Source of the DNA: Acuticoccus sp963704595 | Lineage (GTDB): Bacteria; Pseudomonadota; Alphaproteobacteria; Rhizobiales; Amorphaceae | NCBI GenBank assembly: GCA_963704595.1 | Contig: OY969922.1 | Coordinates: forward strand, 4,526,001 to 4,590,000 | Direction: 5' to 3' | DNA: 64,000 nt | Shown here: positions 29,589 to 38,246 of the stretch, in pieces | Layout: every line of letters begins with the position of its first letter | Position numbering within the stretch: the first letter of the stretch is position 1 | Notes under the pieces: generated by a model | What the model saw: only the letters and a program-made list of their open reading frames with translations | What the model was told of the DNA's origin: nothing | Databases searched by the model: none | Position numbers and translations under genes: made by a program

Positions 29589-30890
29589 ATGGACATTGAT
29601 TTCCAGAAACTCGCCTCGCCGCTCGGCGACGGCACGGACGGGCCCGACCTCGGCGACGATCCGCAGTTCGCCCAGTTCGAGGCCGACATCGAGGGCTTCC
29701 TCCCCACCAAGGCGGACGACTTCTACTTCGGTTTCCGCAAGGTCAATCCTGACCTCGACGGCTTCGCCGCCCGCGCACTCGCCCTCATGGAGCGGAGCCG
29801 CGACGTGCGGCTCATGGTGGCGCTCGCCAAGATCGCCGCGCTGAAGGCGAACCTCTCCGCCACCGCGGCCGCGATGGCGCTGATCCGCCACTACCTCACC
29901 GAGCGGTGGGAAACCGTGCAGCCGGAGGCCGGCGAAAGCGTCCATGTCCTGCGCGGCGTCACCGTCGAGCGGCTCGACGAGTTTGCCTCGTTCGTCCTGC
30001 CGCTCCAGTACACCCCGCTCGTCAGCGACCGGAACGGGCACGTCTCCTACCGCGACCACGCGGTGGCGAGCGGCGCCCTCTCCGAGCGGGAAGGCGACAG
30101 CCATCCGTCCGGGGCCGACATCGAGCGCGTCCTCACCCGCTGCGACCTCGACGCGCTCGTCGCCTCCCGCGATACCGCCGCAGGCATGACGGACGACCTC
30201 ACCGCCATCACCCATCACTGGGCGGCGCAGGATACCGACCCCTCCAGCCTCGCCTTCAAGCGCCTCGCGCCGATGCTGGAAAAGCTCGTCGCCTTCCTCG
30301 ACGGTGCGGTCGCCGCCCGCGACCCCTCCCTCGCGAGGGCCGCCGCGCCCTCCGCCGGGGAAGACGCGGCCGAACTGCCCGAAGACGGCGCGATGCCCGC
30401 AGAGGCCGGCACCGCGGCGCCCGCGAAGGTCGGCGGCGTCCGCTCCCTCTGGGATGCGAAGGCCGCCCTCGCAGCAGCCTCGCGCTACTTCGAGCACAAC
30501 GAGCCGTCGAGCCCCGCCTTCCTTCTCCTCAAGAAGTCGCAGTCGCTGATCGGGCTCACTTTTCCGCAGCTGATGCAGCAGATCGCGCCCGATGCGGTCT
30601 ACTCCACCGCGATCCCGCTCCCCGGCCGCAAGCGGATCTCGCTGTCGATGGAAAAGCTGACGGAAGAATTCGCCTACATCGAGATCGAGGGCGCGGAGGA
30701 GCAGAGCCCTTCGCAGGAGTATTCCGCCCCCGACCGGGCCAGCGCCGTCGCGCTCCTGCATGAGGTCGCGCGCTGGTACAGGACTAGCGAACCGTCCAGT
30801 CCGATCCCACTTCTTCTCGATAAGGCGCGCGAATTGATGTCGAAGGATTTTTCATCGCTTCTCACCGAACTCACGGTGCCGGAAGCCTGA
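29589..30890 (+). CDS. tssA: T6SS protein TssA (ImpA)
   Basis: A 433-residue cytoplasmic cap/baseplate-associated protein of T6SS. The N-terminal ImpA domain carries 'DLDGFAARALALMERSRDVRLMVALAK'-type sequence and 'ALIRHYLTERWETVQPE', split by family-typical acidic loops. Near the C-terminus the repeated motif 'YFEHNEPSSPAFLLL' and 'YRTSEPSSPIPLLL' is diagnostic of TssA. The ATG at 29589 is the only sensible start. PAAR follows 17 bp later. Confidence 0.93.
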   Translation: MDIDFQKLASPLGDGTDGPDLGDDPQFAQFEADIEGFLPTKADDFYFGFRKVNPDLDGFAARALALMERSRDVRLMVALAKIAALKANLSATAAAMALIRHYLTERWETVQPEAGESVHVLRGVTVERLDEFASFVLPLQYTPLVSDRNGHVSYRDHAVASGALSEREGDSHPSGADIERVLTRCDLDALVASRDTAAGMTDDLTAITHHWAAQDTDPSSLAFKRLAPMLEKLVAFLDGAVAARDPSLARAAAPSAGEDAAELPEDGAMPAEAGTAAPAKVGGVRSLWDAKAALAAASRYFEHNEPSSPAFLLLKKSQSLIGLTFPQLMQQIAPDAVYSTAIPLPGRKRISLSMEKLTEEFAYIEIEGAEEQSPSQEYSAPDRASAVALLHEVARWYRTSEPSSPIPLLLDKARELMSKDFSSLLTELTVPEA

Positions 30891-30907
30891 CATTGGGAGA
30901 CTGACCG

Positions 30908-31402
30908 ATGGGCAAGCCTGCCGCACGGGTCGCCGACAACGTCGTCCACCCCATCCCGCCGGTGCTGGGGCCGGGGCCGGGATCGATGACCGTGCTGATC
31001 GGCGGCAAGCCCGCCTGGCGGGGGGTGATGGCCGCAGCCGCCGCCGGCCTCCAGGCCGCCAAGAAGATCAGCGACACGACCATCAAGGTCGCCGAGGCCG
31101 CGACGGTCGCAGCGGCCGGCACGCCGGGCGCCCCGGTCGCCAAGGCCGCCGAGGAGACCACCAAGGCGACCGCGGCCACGACGATGGGAGGCACCATCTC
31201 GAGCGCCGCCGGCATGGCGGACAAGCACATGTGCGGCACGCCGCTGCCGATCCCGCCCCACGGCGTCGGCGTCGTGATCGACGGCAGCCAGACCGTCCTC
31301 ATCAACAACCTCCCCGCCTGCCGGATGGGGGACACGATCCTCGAGGCCGTCGGCCCGCCCAACAAGATCGCGTCGGGCGAGTTCACCGTCATGATCGGCT
31401 GA
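30908..31402 (+). CDS. PAAR-domain T6SS tip protein with helical insertion
   Basis: A 164-residue spike-tip protein. It opens with the literal 'KPAARVADNVVHP' motif and has 'GSMTVLIGGKPAW' and 'GSQTVLINNLPACRMGD' repeats of the PAAR/DUF4150 cone. Between them (about residues 45-97) lies an Ala/Thr/Lys-rich segment predicted to be helical, not part of the minimal PAAR fold; it may span a membrane or dock a cargo effector. No toxin domain is fused. Cotranscribed with tssA; it should sit on the VgrG tip. Confidence 0.9.
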   Translation: MGKPAARVADNVVHPIPPVLGPGPGSMTVLIGGKPAWRGVMAAAAAGLQAAKKISDTTIKVAEAATVAAAGTPGAPVAKAAEETTKATAATTMGGTISSAAGMADKHMCGTPLPIPPHGVGVVIDGSQTVLINNLPACRMGDTILEAVGPPNKIASGEFTVMIG

Positions 31403-31411
31403 TCGACCCCG

Positions 31412-32156
31412 TCAGAACAGGATCGCCTCGATCACCAGCCGCGAGGCGACCGCCGCGAGAAGCGCCAGCATCACCACGTCGAACGTCTTCCTGGAGAAGC
31501 GCCTGGCGAGCGCGGCACCGATCGGCATTCCGCCGAAGACCGGAATGCAGGCGAGCAGACTGACGAGGAAGAGTTCGGGCGTCATCACCCCGAGCCCATA
31601 GAGCGTCGGGATCTGCACCACCGACATCATCGCGAAGTAGACCGAGACGGTGGCGATGAAGCGGGCACGCTCCATCTTCATCGCGGACAGGAAGGTGAGC
31701 GAGATCGGCGCCGAAAGCCCGGCCGACCCCTGCAGCAGCCCGCCGAGGAACCCGACGGGCGCCACGATCCGGCCCGCCGCGCGCTCGGAAAGCTGCCAGT
31801 CGGGCCGCATCAGGCGGAAGCCGATGTAGAGGAACACCAGCGCGCTCACCACGGTCATCAGGAACTCCGAGGGGAGCGTGACGAGGAGGATGGAGCCGAG
31901 GATGGTGCCGATGGACGCCATCCCCGCGAACCACCACACGAACCGCACGGATCCCTGCGACCGGCGAAAGCGCCACCCCTGCCAGATGTTGGAAAGCAGC
32001 GAGGACGTGGTGAACACCGCGACCGCCAGCGGCACGTTGTAGATCAGCGCCAGCACAGGCACTGCGACGATGGGCGCGCCCGCCCCCGTGGCTCCCTTCA
32101 GGATGCCCCCGATCAGACAGACCGATGGCGCCTGCGAGCCAGCCGTACTCCTCCAT
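31412..32156 (-). CDS. Sulfite exporter TauE/SafE family permease, one frame break
   Basis: A polytopic inner-membrane anion exporter family protein, about 247 residues and seven to eight hydrophobic helices. The family signature 'GGLLQGSAGLSAPISLTFL' is clear and 'GGILKGATGAGAPIVAV' forms its N-terminal twin. The ATG at 32156 ('MEEYGWLAGAIG') joins this only after removing one base near 32112-32117; the intact frame alone starts at 32062. It converges on the PAAR gene with 9 bp between the stops. The substrate (sulfite, taurine or another organosulfonate) is unassigned. Confidence 0.82.
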
Positions 32157-32292
32157 AAACCCCTGTCCGTTCTCTCGGAATTGCCGCCGCCGGTGTGCCG
32201 GGCGCAACCCAGCCGCCCGCGTCCTGGCGCTTCCGTTTTTGTCGTCTATCGTTTAGTGCCAGTCGTGCGGCGTTGTCGAAGTGGAGTTCACC

Positions 32293-33093
32293 ATGTCGGG
32301 CCTTGTTGAAAGCTTTGCGGATTTTTCGCTGCTCTGGGCGCTGACCTATGCACTCACGTTCGGCTCATACCTGATTTTCGGCGTCCTGTTCACCGCATGG
32401 GCGAACCACCACCCCGAGCGCAAGATCCAGCCGCGCCGGGATGGCCTGAAACGCCGCAACAAGGAAATCGCCGCCAGCGCACGCTCGCTCATCGTCACCT
32501 GCGCCTGCTTTGCCGGCGGCCTGCACCTTGCGCTGCGCGGCTACACGCTGTTCGACCCGCTGGCGCTGACCTGGTGGTCCGCGCCGCTGATGTTCGGCGC
32601 CTCGGTCGTCCTCTTCGACACGTGGTTCTACTGGGTCCACCGCCTCGGCCACACCGGCCCGTTCAAGAAGTGGCACCTCCTCCACCACCAGTCGGTCTCG
32701 CCCACGGTGTGGAGCAATTATTCCGACACGTTCTTCGACGCGTTCACCCAGCAGAGCTTCTTCCTGTTCATGCCGCTGATCGTGCCGTTCTCGCCGTTCG
32801 TGTTCGTCGCGCACCGGGTGTTCGACCACTTCAACGGAATGATCGGCCATTCGGGCTTCGAGTTCGCCGCAGGGCCGTCGTCGCGCACGCCGTGGCCGCT
32901 GGCGTCGGTGACGTTCCACGACCTCCACCACTCGACGTTCAACTACAACTACGCCAACCACTTCTCGATCTGGGACCGGGTGATGGGCACCGTCCACCCG
33001 AAATACGACGAGGCCGTGGTGGCGATGGAGACCCGCGTCGCAGGCGGCGAGGCGCCCGAGCCGCGCGATGTTGCCCTCTCGCGCGACGTCTGA
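32293..33093 (+). CDS. Fatty acid hydroxylase / sterol desaturase family protein
   Basis: A 266-residue di-iron membrane oxidoreductase. Four or so hydrophobic helices carry the histidine clusters 'HRLGH', 'HLLHHQSV', 'HRVFDHFNGMIGHSG' and 'HDLHHSTFNYNY'. The family hydroxylates or desaturates lipid or sterol-like carbon; the substrate here is unknown. The ATG at 32293 has GGAG six bases upstream; a GTG at 32281 would add four residues. Single gene between the divergent TauE-like exporter and the rhodanese. Confidence 0.85.
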   Translation: MSGLVESFADFSLLWALTYALTFGSYLIFGVLFTAWANHHPERKIQPRRDGLKRRNKEIAASARSLIVTCACFAGGLHLALRGYTLFDPLALTWWSAPLMFGASVVLFDTWFYWVHRLGHTGPFKKWHLLHHQSVSPTVWSNYSDTFFDAFTQQSFFLFMPLIVPFSPFVFVAHRVFDHFNGMIGHSGFEFAAGPSSRTPWPLASVTFHDLHHSTFNYNYANHFSIWDRVMGTVHPKYDEAVVAMETRVAGGEAPEPRDVALSRDV

Positions 33094-33177
33094 CCCCCAG
33101 GACAAGCGGCTTGTCAGGCCGGTGGGATCCATTATCTCCGGGGCATGAATAGAAGAACCCTATTTGGAGGCACTCCC

Positions 33178-34062
33178 ATGAAACGAATTTTCCTAACGGC
33201 AATCGCCGCCGCCCTCGCCGCGACCAGTGCACAGGCCGCCGGTGACTGGCAGAAGCTGCTGACGCCGGACGACCTCGCCGCCATGGACGATGTCGCGATC
33301 GTCGACATCCGCTCTCCCGAGGAATACGGCGCGGGCCACCTCGCAGGCGCCGTCAACGCGCCCTACGGCAAGTGGCGCGGCCCGGCGGACAACCCCGGCG
33401 CCGTCATCGGCGACGACGCGCTCACCGCAGTCCTGCAGAACGCGGGCCTCGAACGCGAGGACAAAGTCGTCGTCGTCTCCTCCGGCGAGGACCAGACCGA
33501 CTTCGGCGCCGCCGCCCGTGTCTACTGGACGCTGAAGTCCGCAGGCTTCTCCGAGATCGCGATACTCAACGGCGGCATCTCCGCCTGGACCGCCGAGGGT
33601 GAGCCGCTGTCGACCGAGGCCGTCGCCGTCGAGCCCAGCGACCAGACCTTCACCCTCTCCGACCAGTGGATGGTCGACGCCAACGACGTCGCCTCCATGG
33701 TGAACGGCGAGAGCAAGGGCACCCTGATCGACGCGCGGCCGGACCCGTTCTTCAAGGGCGAGACCAAGCACAAGGTCGCCGTGAAGGCCGGCACGCTGAA
33801 GGGCGCCGAGAGCCTCCCGTTCGAGAAGTGGTTCGACGGCGGTGACGTGAAGATCACCGACCCCGCCCATGCGGCCGAGATCGCGAAGGACATGGGCGCC
33901 GGCGAGGACGAGGAGATCGTCTCCTTCTGCAACACCGGCCACTGGGCGGCGACCAACTGGTTCGCCCTGTCCGAGCTCGCCGGCAAGGAGAACGTCAAGC
34001 TCTACCCCGAGAGCATGGTCGGCTGGGTGAAGAACGGCGGCGAGGCCGTCCCCGGCGAATAA
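33178..34062 (+). CDS. Exported tandem-rhodanese sulfurtransferase
   Basis: A 294-residue periplasmic protein with a signal peptide (cleavage near 'TSAQAAGDW', about residue 21) and two rhodanese domains. In the first the active-site loop reads 'VVSSGEDQTDFG' with no Cys, as is normal for the structural half. The second keeps the catalytic Cys in 'SFCNTGHWAATNW', a loop typical of thiosulfate sulfurtransferases. GGAGG lies seven bases before the ATG. A strong hairpin follows at 34087. The TauE/SafE exporter 1 kb upstream suggests sulfur handling, but the genes are not one operon. Confidence 0.88.
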   Translation: MKRIFLTAIAAALAATSAQAAGDWQKLLTPDDLAAMDDVAIVDIRSPEEYGAGHLAGAVNAPYGKWRGPADNPGAVIGDDALTAVLQNAGLEREDKVVVVSSGEDQTDFGAAARVYWTLKSAGFSEIAILNGGISAWTAEGEPLSTEAVAVEPSDQTFTLSDQWMVDANDVASMVNGESKGTLIDARPDPFFKGETKHKVAVKAGTLKGAESLPFEKWFDGGDVKITDPAHAAEIAKDMGAGEDEEIVSFCNTGHWAATNWFALSELAGKENVKLYPESMVGWVKNGGEAVPGE

Positions 34063-34086
34063 GCCGCCCCCACCGCGACGCGTTTC

Positions 34087-34114
34087 CGAAAGCCCGCCCC
34101 AGCGCGGGCTTTCG
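34087..34114. terminator. Bidirectional terminator hairpin
   Basis: CGAAAGCCCGC pairs perfectly with GCGGGCTTTCG (11 bp, 6-nt loop) between the converging rhodanese and histidine-kinase genes. The AAA/TTT at the stem base suits termination on both strands. Confidence 0.7.
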
Positions 34115-34184
34115 TGCGTTCAGGTGTCGCCGGCGTCCGCGGGATGGTGGCGCCGCCAAGGGCGCGGCCGTGCCATGCCGGTCT

Positions 34185-36804
34185 TCATCCCCCGCGTGGA
34201 ACGCCCGCAATCAGACCGTCCAGCGCGTTCAGGACGGGCGGGACGAGGTTGTCGAGCTCTTCCATCACAGGAGCGATGAGGTCCGCCTCGCCGTCGCGGC
34301 AGACGTCCTCCAGCGTGGCGAAGAGGTGCTTGAGGTCGTCCGCGCCGACCAGCGACGCGGCGCCTGCGGCCCGGTGGGCGACAGGGCGGATCGCGGCGAG
34401 GTCCTCCCCGCAGGCGCCGAGTTCCGCCATCACGGCGAGGAGTTCGGCGCGGTACTTGCCGATCAGCGTGACGAAATCGGCAGGCTTCAGCGTGTCGCGC
34501 AGCTCCTCGATGATCTCGGCGTCGAGCGGTCCAGCCTCCGGCATGGCGGAGGCCGCGACGGGCGGCTCGGCGGCGATCCGGCGGTGCGGCAGGCTGGGCG
34601 AAGTCGCCAGCGCGCAGCCGTTCGAGGAGGGCGCGCAGCGCGCGGACCCGCAGCGGCTTGGTCAGGCAGTCCTGCATTCCGGCCTGGCGCAGCTTCTCCT
34701 GCTCCTCGGGGAGCGCATGGGCGGTGAGGCCGATGATCGGCGCACGGGCCGACGCGCCGCTCCCGGCCCGGATCGCGCGGGTCGCCTCGATCCCGTCGAG
34801 CCGGGGCATCGAGACGTCCATCAGGATGAGGTCGAAGCGCTGCTGCTCCGACAGGCTGAGGCCGATCAGCCCGTCCTTGGCTTCGCTCACCACGCAGCGT
34901 TCGCGGTGCAGCATCTCGCGCGCGGCGAAGCGGTTGGTCTCGTTGTCCTCCACCAGGAGCACTTCGAGCATCGGCGCGTCGCCCGCCTCCGCGCTGCGGT
35001 CTCCGTCGTCCGCGGTCAACGGCGGGCCGCACGTTTTCGACGAACTCGAGCGGCAGGCGAAGCGTGAAGCGGCTCCCGCGCGCCACCTCGCTCTCGACGC
35101 GGATCTCGCCGTTCATCGCGCTGTGCGATGCGGCGGCAGATCGAAAGGCCGAGTCCGGACCCGGCGGCCTTGCGCCGATAGGAGGGGTCGAGCATCACGA
35201 AATCGTCGAAGATCCGGTCGAGGTCGGCCTCGCTCATGCCGATCCCGTTGTCGCTGACGGCGATCTCGACCATGTCGTCGCCGTCGGCGCGGCGGGCCGA
35301 CGACCGCGATCCGCCCGCCTTCGGTGAACTTCACCGCGTTGCCGATGAGGTTGAGGAGGATCTGGCCGATCCTGTGCCGGTCGGCGAGCACCAGCCCCGC
35401 CGGCAGGTCACCAGCCTCGAACGTGATGACGTTGGACCGCGCCTCGGCCGGCGGCCGGTTGATCCGCACGATCTCCTCGATCAGCGCCGCGAGATCGAAC
35501 GGGCGGGGCTGGAAGGTCAGCCGGCCCGCCTCGATCCGCGTGACGTCGAGCACGTCGTCGATGTGGTGCTGCAGGATCTCGCCCGATGCGGTGGCGGTCT
35601 TCACGTACTCGCGCTGCTTGGGGTCGAGCGCGGTCTCGGCGAGAAGGTCGAGCACGGCGAGGACGCCGTTCAGCGGCGTGCGCATCTCATGGCTCATCAC
35701 CGCGAGGAATTGCGACTTGGCGCGGGCGGCGCCGAGCGCCTTGTCGCGGGCCTCGATCAGCTCGCGCTCGGTCGCGAGGCGCTGGGTGATGTCGCGCATG
35801 TAGGCGACGATCCGCACCCCGTCGGGCCCGCTTGTCCGCGCCAGCGCGAGCTCGACGGGGAATTCGTGCCCGTCGGCATGGAGCGCCTCGATCTCGACGC
35901 GGCCCTTGCCGATGATGTTGCCGCCGCCGGTCGCGCGAAAGCGCGCCATGCCCGCCGCGTGGGCCGCCTTGTGCCGCGGCGGCACGACGAGATCGGCGAT
36001 GTTGGCGCCCAGTGCCGCGTTGCGCGAATAGCCGAAGGTGCGCTCGGCGCCCGGGTTGAACTCGACGACGGTGCCGTCCTCGTCCGCCACCACGATGGCG
36101 TTGAGCGACCCGTTGACCGTCTGCTCGAAACGTTGCGCCGCCAGGCGGAGCTGTTCCGCGCGGCCGGTCGAGATTCGGTTCTGGCGCAGGAGAAGCGCCA
36201 GAAGAAGGCCGAGGAGAAGGATGAGGACCGCCGCGATCGAGGCCGTCTGGTAAAGGAGGGCGGAGAACGCCGCGCGCCTCTCGTCCGAGGCTTCGGCGAA
36301 CAGGCGCACGCCTTCGAGCGAGAGCCGGCGGATCGGCTGCCGAAGCGCCTGCGCTGCATCGTCGAGCTCGGGGAGCGCGGCTTCCAGCGCGGGGTCGGGG
36401 CCGTCGATCAGCGGAATGGTTTCGTCCAGCCAGTCCCGGATGGCCTGGAGGCTGTCGCGGTTTTCCTCCGTCCGGGTTAGCGTGGAGAAGACGTCGCTGC
36501 TCGCGATCAGCTCCACGCGGCTGTAGAAGATGTCGAACCGCTCCCGGACGGCCGAAAGCGGCATTTCGCCCTCGTTGGCCTCGTGCACCGCGTCCTGGAA
36601 GACGAGGTACTCGACCTCGAGCTGCGCCATCGACCATTGCACGTTGTCGCGCGAGGTCGCGCGCAGGCTCTGGAGCTCGTTGTAGATCCGCGCGGTGAAG
36701 AGTGTCAGCGCGATTCCGACGACAACCGCGACCGCGACCATGGTCGCCGGCAGGCGCCTGCCGAACGGGCCGCCGGTGTCGTCACGCGTCCTGGGGCCGG
36801 CCAT
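34185..36804 (-). CDS. Hybrid histidine kinase (sensor-PAS-HK-REC-Hpt), four frame breaks
   Basis: About 871 residues if repaired. TM helix about 21-41, a helical periplasmic sensor of roughly 145 residues, second TM about 190-208, PAS domain (222-340), HisKA with His near 370 ('MSHEMRTPLNG'), HATPase with 'NLIGNAVKFTEGG' and 'DNGIGM', 'GSGLGLSI', a receiver ('LLVEDNETNRF', 'ILMDVSMPRLDG', about 610-730), and a C-terminal Hpt ('VAHRAAGAASLVGADDL', His near 810). The frame breaks near 35290, 35120, 35030 and 34590, each one extra base, and every piece reads on in order. It starts 9 bp after a periplasmic molybdopterin-fold protein, a probable sensory partner. The LuxR-type regulator at 37456 is a candidate output. 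Confidence 0.85.
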
Positions 36805-36813
36805 CGGGGCTCC

Positions 36814-37332
36814 TCAGCGGCTGACCGTCAGCGAGCGAAGCTGCCAGATGCTGCGCGAATAGACCACCTCGGAGCGGAAGTCCGCGTTGCTGTCGTAGGG
36901 GTAGACGATCCACAGCGGGCCCTTGCTGCGCACCGGCATCGGCGCGCCGTTGAGCTCGTAGGCCACGACCGCTGCGCCGTCGCGCGCGTCCGACATCGGA
37001 ATGTCGACCGCGTAGTCGTTGATGGCGGTCGCCCGGATCGACTGGCCCTCGGCCCCGACCGCCTCCATCAGCGCCTTGAGCGACACGCCGCGCAGGGTCT
37101 GCTCTCCCTCGGTCCATATCGTCTTCGTGGTGACGACGGTCTCGGGCAGCGCCTCGAGCATCTCCCGGTCGAACACCGCGGTGTCGCCGACGTTGGTGTG
37201 CTCGATCGCGCCCGACACCGTCAGCAGCGGCTCGCCTTCGGGCGTCGGCAGCGTATCGGCCAGCGCCTGTGTCCCGGTTGCGATGGCGGCGACGAAGGCG
37301 AATGCGGTGACGACGCGCAAGAGTGCGTTCAT
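36814..37332 (-). CDS. Periplasmic molybdopterin-binding-fold protein lacking the Mo-ligand Cys
   Basis: A 172-residue exported protein with a signal peptide ending near 'TQALAD' (about 26). The mature part resembles the oxidoreductase molybdopterin-binding (sulfite-oxidase-like) fold: 'LRGVSLKALMEAVGA', 'IPMSDA', 'GPLWIVYPYD'. It contains no cysteine after the signal peptide, so it cannot ligate molybdenum as sulfite oxidase does, and is well below full enzyme length. It lies 9 bp upstream of the hybrid histidine kinase in the same operon, so it may be a ligand-binding accessory to the sensor. That role is inference. Confidence 0.65.
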   Translation of the reverse strand: MNALLRVVTAFAFVAAIATGTQALADTLPTPEGEPLLTVSGAIEHTNVGDTAVFDREMLEALPETVVTTKTIWTEGEQTLRGVSLKALMEAVGAEGQSIRATAINDYAVDIPMSDARDGAAVVAYELNGAPMPVRSKGPLWIVYPYDSNADFRSEVVYSRSIWQLRSLTVSR

Positions 37333-37455
37333 TGGAGCTTCTCCCGTCCTTGCTGCGTCGATCTTAACCCGGCTGAGGCACCCCGAGGCTGCGCGTCAGG
37401 TGATCTCGCCTCTCCAAAAGGATAGGAGCCGCGGTCCTGTCCGCAGCGATCCAGC

Positions 37456-38070
37456 TCAGAAGAGGCCGGCGTCCTTGGCGATCATCGCGGCCTGGGTGCG
37501 GTTGCGTGCGTCGAGCTTGCGGCACAGCGTCTTGACGTGGAGCTTCACGGTGACCTCCTGGACCTCGAGGCCGCGCGCAATCTCCTTGTTGGACTGCCCC
37601 TTCGACAGCCCCGCGAGGACCTGGAGTTCACGGCTGCTCAGCTTCGCCGCAAGCGGGTGGGGCGGAGCCTCCTCCTTCTCGGTCATGTACCGCACGGGGG
37701 CGTACTGTTCGCCGCTCGCCATGAAGCGCACGGCGTTGACGAGGGACTTTGCCGGCATGTTCTTCGGCAGGAAGCCGGCGGCACCGATCGCGAGGGCCTC
37801 CTCCGCGACCGCGCGCGGGATCGACCCCGAGATGATCGCCACCGGGTTGTTGAAGTTGAGCTCCCTGGCCTCCCGGAAGCTGTCGAGGCCGTTCATGCCC
37901 GGCATGTCGTAGTCGAGGACGACGAGGTCGAACGGGCCGTCGCGCGTGATGATCTTCGCGGCTTCCGTGAAGTTCGACGCGGCGGTGACGTGGAGCCCCG
38001 GCTCGCGCTCCAGAAAGGCACAGATGGTGTCGCGAACGAGCTCGTGGTCGTCGACGAAAAGGATCTTCAT
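37456..38070 (-). CDS. Response regulator, REC plus LuxR-type HTH (NarL/FixJ)
   Basis: A 204-residue DNA-binding response regulator. The receiver has the acidic pair 'VDDHELVRD', phospho-acceptor Asp in 'VVLDYDMPGMNG', and Lys in 'GFLPKN'. The C-terminal GerE/LuxR helix-turn-helix is 'LSSRELQVLAGLSKGQSNKEI'-type, through 'VKLHVKTLCRKLD'. I chose the ATG at 38070; longer in-frame starts add unconserved sequence. It lies 123 bp upstream of the molybdopterin-fold/kinase pair on the same strand and is their likely cognate regulator. Confidence 0.9.
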   Translation of the reverse strand: MKILFVDDHELVRDTICAFLEREPGLHVTAASNFTEAAKIITRDGPFDLVVLDYDMPGMNGLDSFREARELNFNNPVAIISGSIPRAVAEEALAIGAAGFLPKNMPAKSLVNAVRFMASGEQYAPVRYMTEKEEAPPHPLAAKLSSRELQVLAGLSKGQSNKEIARGLEVQEVTVKLHVKTLCRKLDARNRTQAAMIAKDAGLF

Positions 38071-38246
38071 GCAACCGCCTGCTACGTTTGGTTGCCGAAG
38101 GTTAGCCCGAAGCGGGAACGTTCGCCTAGAAGGCTCGTGCGTTTCCAGCGGGCAAAGCGGCCAATCCTCTCGGAGAGGCGATGGCACGCGCTGGAATGGC
38201 GCCGTTCATCGGCCGCGGACGGGCCCGCGCAGGCGGGACGGCGCGC

